Shown in pieces: positions 7,486 through 9,718 of a stretch of 9,718 bases of DNA. Source of the DNA: Clostridiales bacterium (GTDB taxonomy: Bacteria; Bacillota; Clostridia; Oscillospirales; Oscillospiraceae). Position 1 is the first letter of the stretch; the number at the start of each line of letters is the position of its first letter. The stretch is taken from the NCBI GenBank assembly GCA_009774055.1, contig VSNB01000115.1:1-9718 (forward strand). The letters run 5' to 3'. The notes below the pieces were generated by a model. That model saw nothing but the letters and a program-made list of their open reading frames with translations, was not told the DNA's origin and did no database searches. The position numbers and the translations under genes are program-made.

Positions 7486-8627
7486 TGAACCGCCCCAACA
7501 TCTTCCGGCGGATGCTGTCCGCCGTCAAGGGCTTCGGCTTCAAGCAGTGGTTTTTTCTGGTTCTGAACGTGCTGCTGGTGGGCGGGTCCATCGGCTGCCT
7601 GGCGGGGCTGGGCTCCGTCAGCCATGCCTTGAGCACCCTCAACGCCGCCGAGCAGTTCCGGGGGCAGGGGGACACCCGATTCGCCCAGCTGGCCTGCTAT
7701 CTGCCGGTAGACGACGGCAAGACGGAGGACGACATCCGCTCTTTCCGCCAGAGCCTGGAGGCCCAGCTGGTGGAGCAGTCCCTGGAGGCCGCCGAGGGCG
7801 GGCGGCTGTACATCGACGCCTACAGCGGCACGGCCCAGGTCACCGTTGGCTCCGACAACGGCGGAAACGCCTCCGTCAAGGCCATCGGCGTGGGAGGGGA
7901 TTTCTTCTACTTCCACCCCCTGCGCCTCCGCGCCGGCGCGTACATCAAGAGCGACGACCTGATGGACGACCTGGTGGTGCTGGATGAGGAAATGGCCTGG
8001 CGGCTCTTCGGCGGCACGGACCTGGCAGGCATGACCATGACCATCAACGGCGAGCCCTTTGTTGTTTCCGGCGTCATCGCCCGGGAGACGGATTTCGCCA
8101 CCAACAAGGCGTATACCGGCGACGGGGGCGTATTCATGTCCTTCTCCGCCTTGAACCGCCTGGTGGAAACCGCCTCCATTACCAGCTATGAAATCGTCAT
8201 GCCCAACCCCATTACCGGCTTTGCCAGGAACATCACGGCGGACAACTTCCCCCTGGGGAACGGCGACCTGGTGGAGAATTCCAGCCGCTACAGCCTGACC
8301 CATCTGTGGGAGGTCATCGGGGCCTTCGGCCAGCGCTCCATGCGGACCAACGGCGTGATCTATCCCTACTGGGAGAACGCCGTCCGTCTGACAGAGGACT
8401 ACGCCGCGCTGCTGCTGACCATGGCGGTGCTGCTGGCGCTATACCCGCTTTTGACGGCGCTGGTGCTGATCATCAAGGACATCCGCCGCGCCTACCGCTT
8501 CGCCAAGGTGAAGATTCCGGAGAAGGTGGACGAGGCGGTGGAGAAACGCCGGGAGGAACGTCTGGAAAAGGCGTTTGAGAAAAAAGAGGAGGAGGGGAAG
8601 CCTGATGGCGGATCTGAGCCTTCGTAA
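7482..8627 (+). CDS. MacB periplasmic-core-like membrane protein without an FtsX domain
   Basis: A 381-residue protein with membrane segments at about 22-45 and 307-332 and a 260-residue outer domain between them. The outer domain carries features of the MacB periplasmic core (MacB_PCD): a conserved-looking stretch at 165-200, VVLDEEMAWRLFGG then GMTMTINGEPFVVSGVI, corresponding to the family pattern of D-E-x-A-x-x-LFG followed by NG-x-PF-x-V-x-GV. True MacB/FtsX permeases have three C-terminal membrane helices after this domain, often with an ATPase domain in front; here only one helix follows, then a charged, probably helical cytoplasmic tail (335-375, rich in Glu/Lys/Arg). It is therefore unlikely to be a transporter by itself and may instead partner the adaptor encoded upstream. 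The start overlaps the adaptor stop (ATGATG at 7482, GTGGAG five bases ahead); ATG 7485 is an alternative. It overlaps the ATPase gene by 23 bases. Family assignment is from motif reading only. Confidence 0.72.
   Translation: MMNRPNIFRRMLSAVKGFGFKQWFFLVLNVLLVGGSIGCLAGLGSVSHALSTLNAAEQFRGQGDTRFAQLACYLPVDDGKTEDDIRSFRQSLEAQLVEQSLEAAEGGRLYIDAYSGTAQVTVGSDNGGNASVKAIGVGGDFFYFHPLRLRAGAYIKSDDLMDDLVVLDEEMAWRLFGGTDLAGMTMTINGEPFVVSGVIARETDFATNKAYTGDGGVFMSFSALNRLVETASITSYEIVMPNPITGFARNITADNFPLGNGDLVENSSRYSLTHLWEVIGAFGQRSMRTNGVIYPYWENAVRLTEDYAALLLTMAVLLALYPLLTALVLIIKDIRRAYRFAKVKIPEKVDEAVEKRREERLEKAFEKKEEEGKPDGGSEPS
8587..8593 (+). promoter_or_regulatory. Ribosome binding site for the ATPase gene, inside the preceding gene
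   Basis: AGGAGGA lies 11 bases before ATG 8605, within a purine-only stretch that also encodes the Glu/Lys-rich tail of the preceding protein. It fixes 8605 as the most likely start of the ATPase and implies coupled translation. Confidence 0.7.
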
Positions 8628-9718
8628 GGTAAAAAAAGTATATGACAACACGGTGGTAGCGGTGCAGGCCTTCGACCTGGAGATCGCGGACAAGGAATTC
8701 ATCGTGCTGGTAGGACCCTCCGGCTGCGGGAAGTCCACCACCCTGCGGATGGTGGCGGGCCTGGAGGAGATCACCGACGGGGAAATCTACATCGGCGGCC
8801 GGAAGGTCAACACCGTGCCCCCCAAGGACCGGGACATCGCCATGGTGTTCCAGAACTACGCCCTGTACCCCCATATGACGGTCTACGACAACATCGCCTA
8901 CGGCCTGCGGCTGCGGAAGTTCCCCAAGCGTATCATCGACCAGAAGGTCCGGGAGGCGGCGGAGATCCTGGATATCTCCGAGCTGCTCAAGCGCAAGCCC
9001 AAGGCCCTCTCCGGCGGCCAGCGCCAGCGCGTCGCCATCGGCCGGGCCATCGTCCGGGAGCCCCAGGTGTTCCTGATGGACGAACCCCTGTCCAACCTGG
9101 ACGCAAAGCTGCGCAACCAGATGCGTTCGGAGATTCTCAAGCTCCGCCAGAAGGTGAATACCACCTTCATCTACGTCACCCACGACCAGACGGAGGCCAT
9201 GACCCTGGGCGACCGGATTGTTATCATGAAGGAGGGCTTCGTCCAGCAGGTGGGTACGCCCCAGGAGGTGTTCCACCACCCCTCCAACCTCTTCGTGGCG
9301 GGCTTCATCGGCACGCCGCAGATGAACATTTTCGACGCCCAGTTGATTCGGGAGGGCGAGCGGTTCTTCGTGGAGCTGGGGGGCCTTCGGGTGGAGCTGA
9401 GTCCGGAAAAGTCCGCCCGTCTTCTGTCGGCGGAGGTGGACAGCCAGCCGATAAAGCTTGGCCTGCGTCCGGAGCACCTGTCTCTGACGGAGCGGGAGGA
9501 CGCGGTATCCGCCGTGGTGGACGTATCGGAAATGATGGGCAGCGCGGTGCATATCCACGTGAACGCCTGCGGGCAGGACGTGGTCATCGTGGTCCCCCTG
9601 GGAGAGGAGGAAGAGAGCGGGAGCATGCCCATAGGGATGCCGGTGCACTTCACCTTCCGGGGCAGCGCGGCCCACGTGTTTGACCCGGAGACGGGACACA
9701 ACCTGGAGTATCCTAAGG
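8605..9718 (+). CDS. ABC importer ATPase, MalK/MsmX/UgpC-like (3' end outside window)
   Basis: This frame stays open to the window end, giving 371 residues, about the usual length for the family (365-375), so very little is missing. All ATPase motifs are intact: Walker A GPSGCGKST (37-45), Q-loop Gln83 in VFQNYALYPHMTV, signature LSGGQRQR (135-142), Walker B VFLMDE (155-160), D-loop SNLD (163-166) and H-loop His193 in VTHDQTEAM. Residues 236-241 (GTPQMN) and LGLRPEHL (285-292) mark the C-terminal regulatory (TOBE/MalK-type) domain, which ends near FDPETGHNLEYPK. It hydrolyses ATP on the cytoplasmic side to drive the two CUT1 permeases. It is clearly the sugar-importer type, not the short LolD/MacB type that would match an adaptor and MacB-like partner. 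It overlaps the preceding gene by 23 bases. Some Firmicutes use a single MsmX ATPase for several importers, so service to other permeases is possible. Confidence 0.95.
   Translation, partial: MADLSLRKVKKVYDNTVVAVQAFDLEIADKEFIVLVGPSGCGKSTTLRMVAGLEEITDGEIYIGGRKVNTVPPKDRDIAMVFQNYALYPHMTVYDNIAYGLRLRKFPKRIIDQKVREAAEILDISELLKRKPKALSGGQRQRVAIGRAIVREPQVFLMDEPLSNLDAKLRNQMRSEILKLRQKVNTTFIYVTHDQTEAMTLGDRIVIMKEGFVQQVGTPQEVFHHPSNLFVAGFIGTPQMNIFDAQLIREGERFFVELGGLRVELSPEKSARLLSAEVDSQPIKLGLRPEHLSLTEREDAVSAVVDVSEMMGSAVHIHVNACGQDVVIVVPLGEEEESGSMPIGMPVHFTFRGSAAHVFDPETGHNLEYPK

Noticed and set aside
8473..9699. Antisense open frame of 408 residues opposite the ATPase gene
   Set aside because: The + strand frame here has every ABC ATPase motif in order, so the antisense frame is a shadow.

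Overview
The window looks like a piece of chromosome from a GC-rich, gut-type Clostridia, perhaps of the Oscillospiraceae. That placement is inferred from the roughly 60% GC content, AAGGAGG-type ribosome binding sites, a Firmicutes-style lipoprotein signal, and a carbohydrate ABC transporter with large lipoprotein binding proteins. No RNA gene, insertion sequence, CRISPR array or origin is visible. All genes lie on the + strand and nearly the whole window is coding.

Layout: (1) 2-841 is the 3' part of a gene for an extracellular solute-binding protein (SBP). (2) 842-972 is the only sizeable gap; it carries a strong ribosome binding site and perhaps an internal promoter. (3) 973-3522 encodes a complete 849-residue SBP lipoprotein paralogous to the first, with a long N-terminal region that looks like a beta-propeller. 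(4) 3503-4459 and (5) 4456-5343 encode the two inner-membrane permeases of a CUT1-type (MalF/MalG-like) sugar importer. (6) 5383-7485 encodes an unusually long (700-residue) HlyD/MacA-like membrane fusion (adaptor) protein. (7) 7482-8627 encodes a two-helix membrane protein whose outer domain resembles the MacB periplasmic core but which has no FtsX-type permease domain. (8) 8605 to the window end encodes a MalK/MsmX/UgpC-type ATPase, lacking only its last few residues. This ATPase frame is open to the window edge.

Genes 3 to 8 are packed tightly, with overlaps of 20, 4, 4 and 23 bases and one 39-base gap, so they very probably form one operon. The binding proteins, two permeases and ATPase make a complete carbohydrate (or similar solute) importer. 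The unexpected part is the pair inserted between the permeases and the ATPase: an adaptor and a MacB-core-like protein, parts normally associated with MacAB/YknXYZ-type export machines. The ATPase is of the importer type and no MacB-type ATPase or FtsX permease is visible. The simplest hypothesis is an importer with an added extracytoplasmic assembly, and this is the best candidate for an undescribed system here. A second notable feature is an AT-rich patch inside the adaptor gene, at the predicted tip of its coiled-coil hairpin, which suggests local recombination or diversification.
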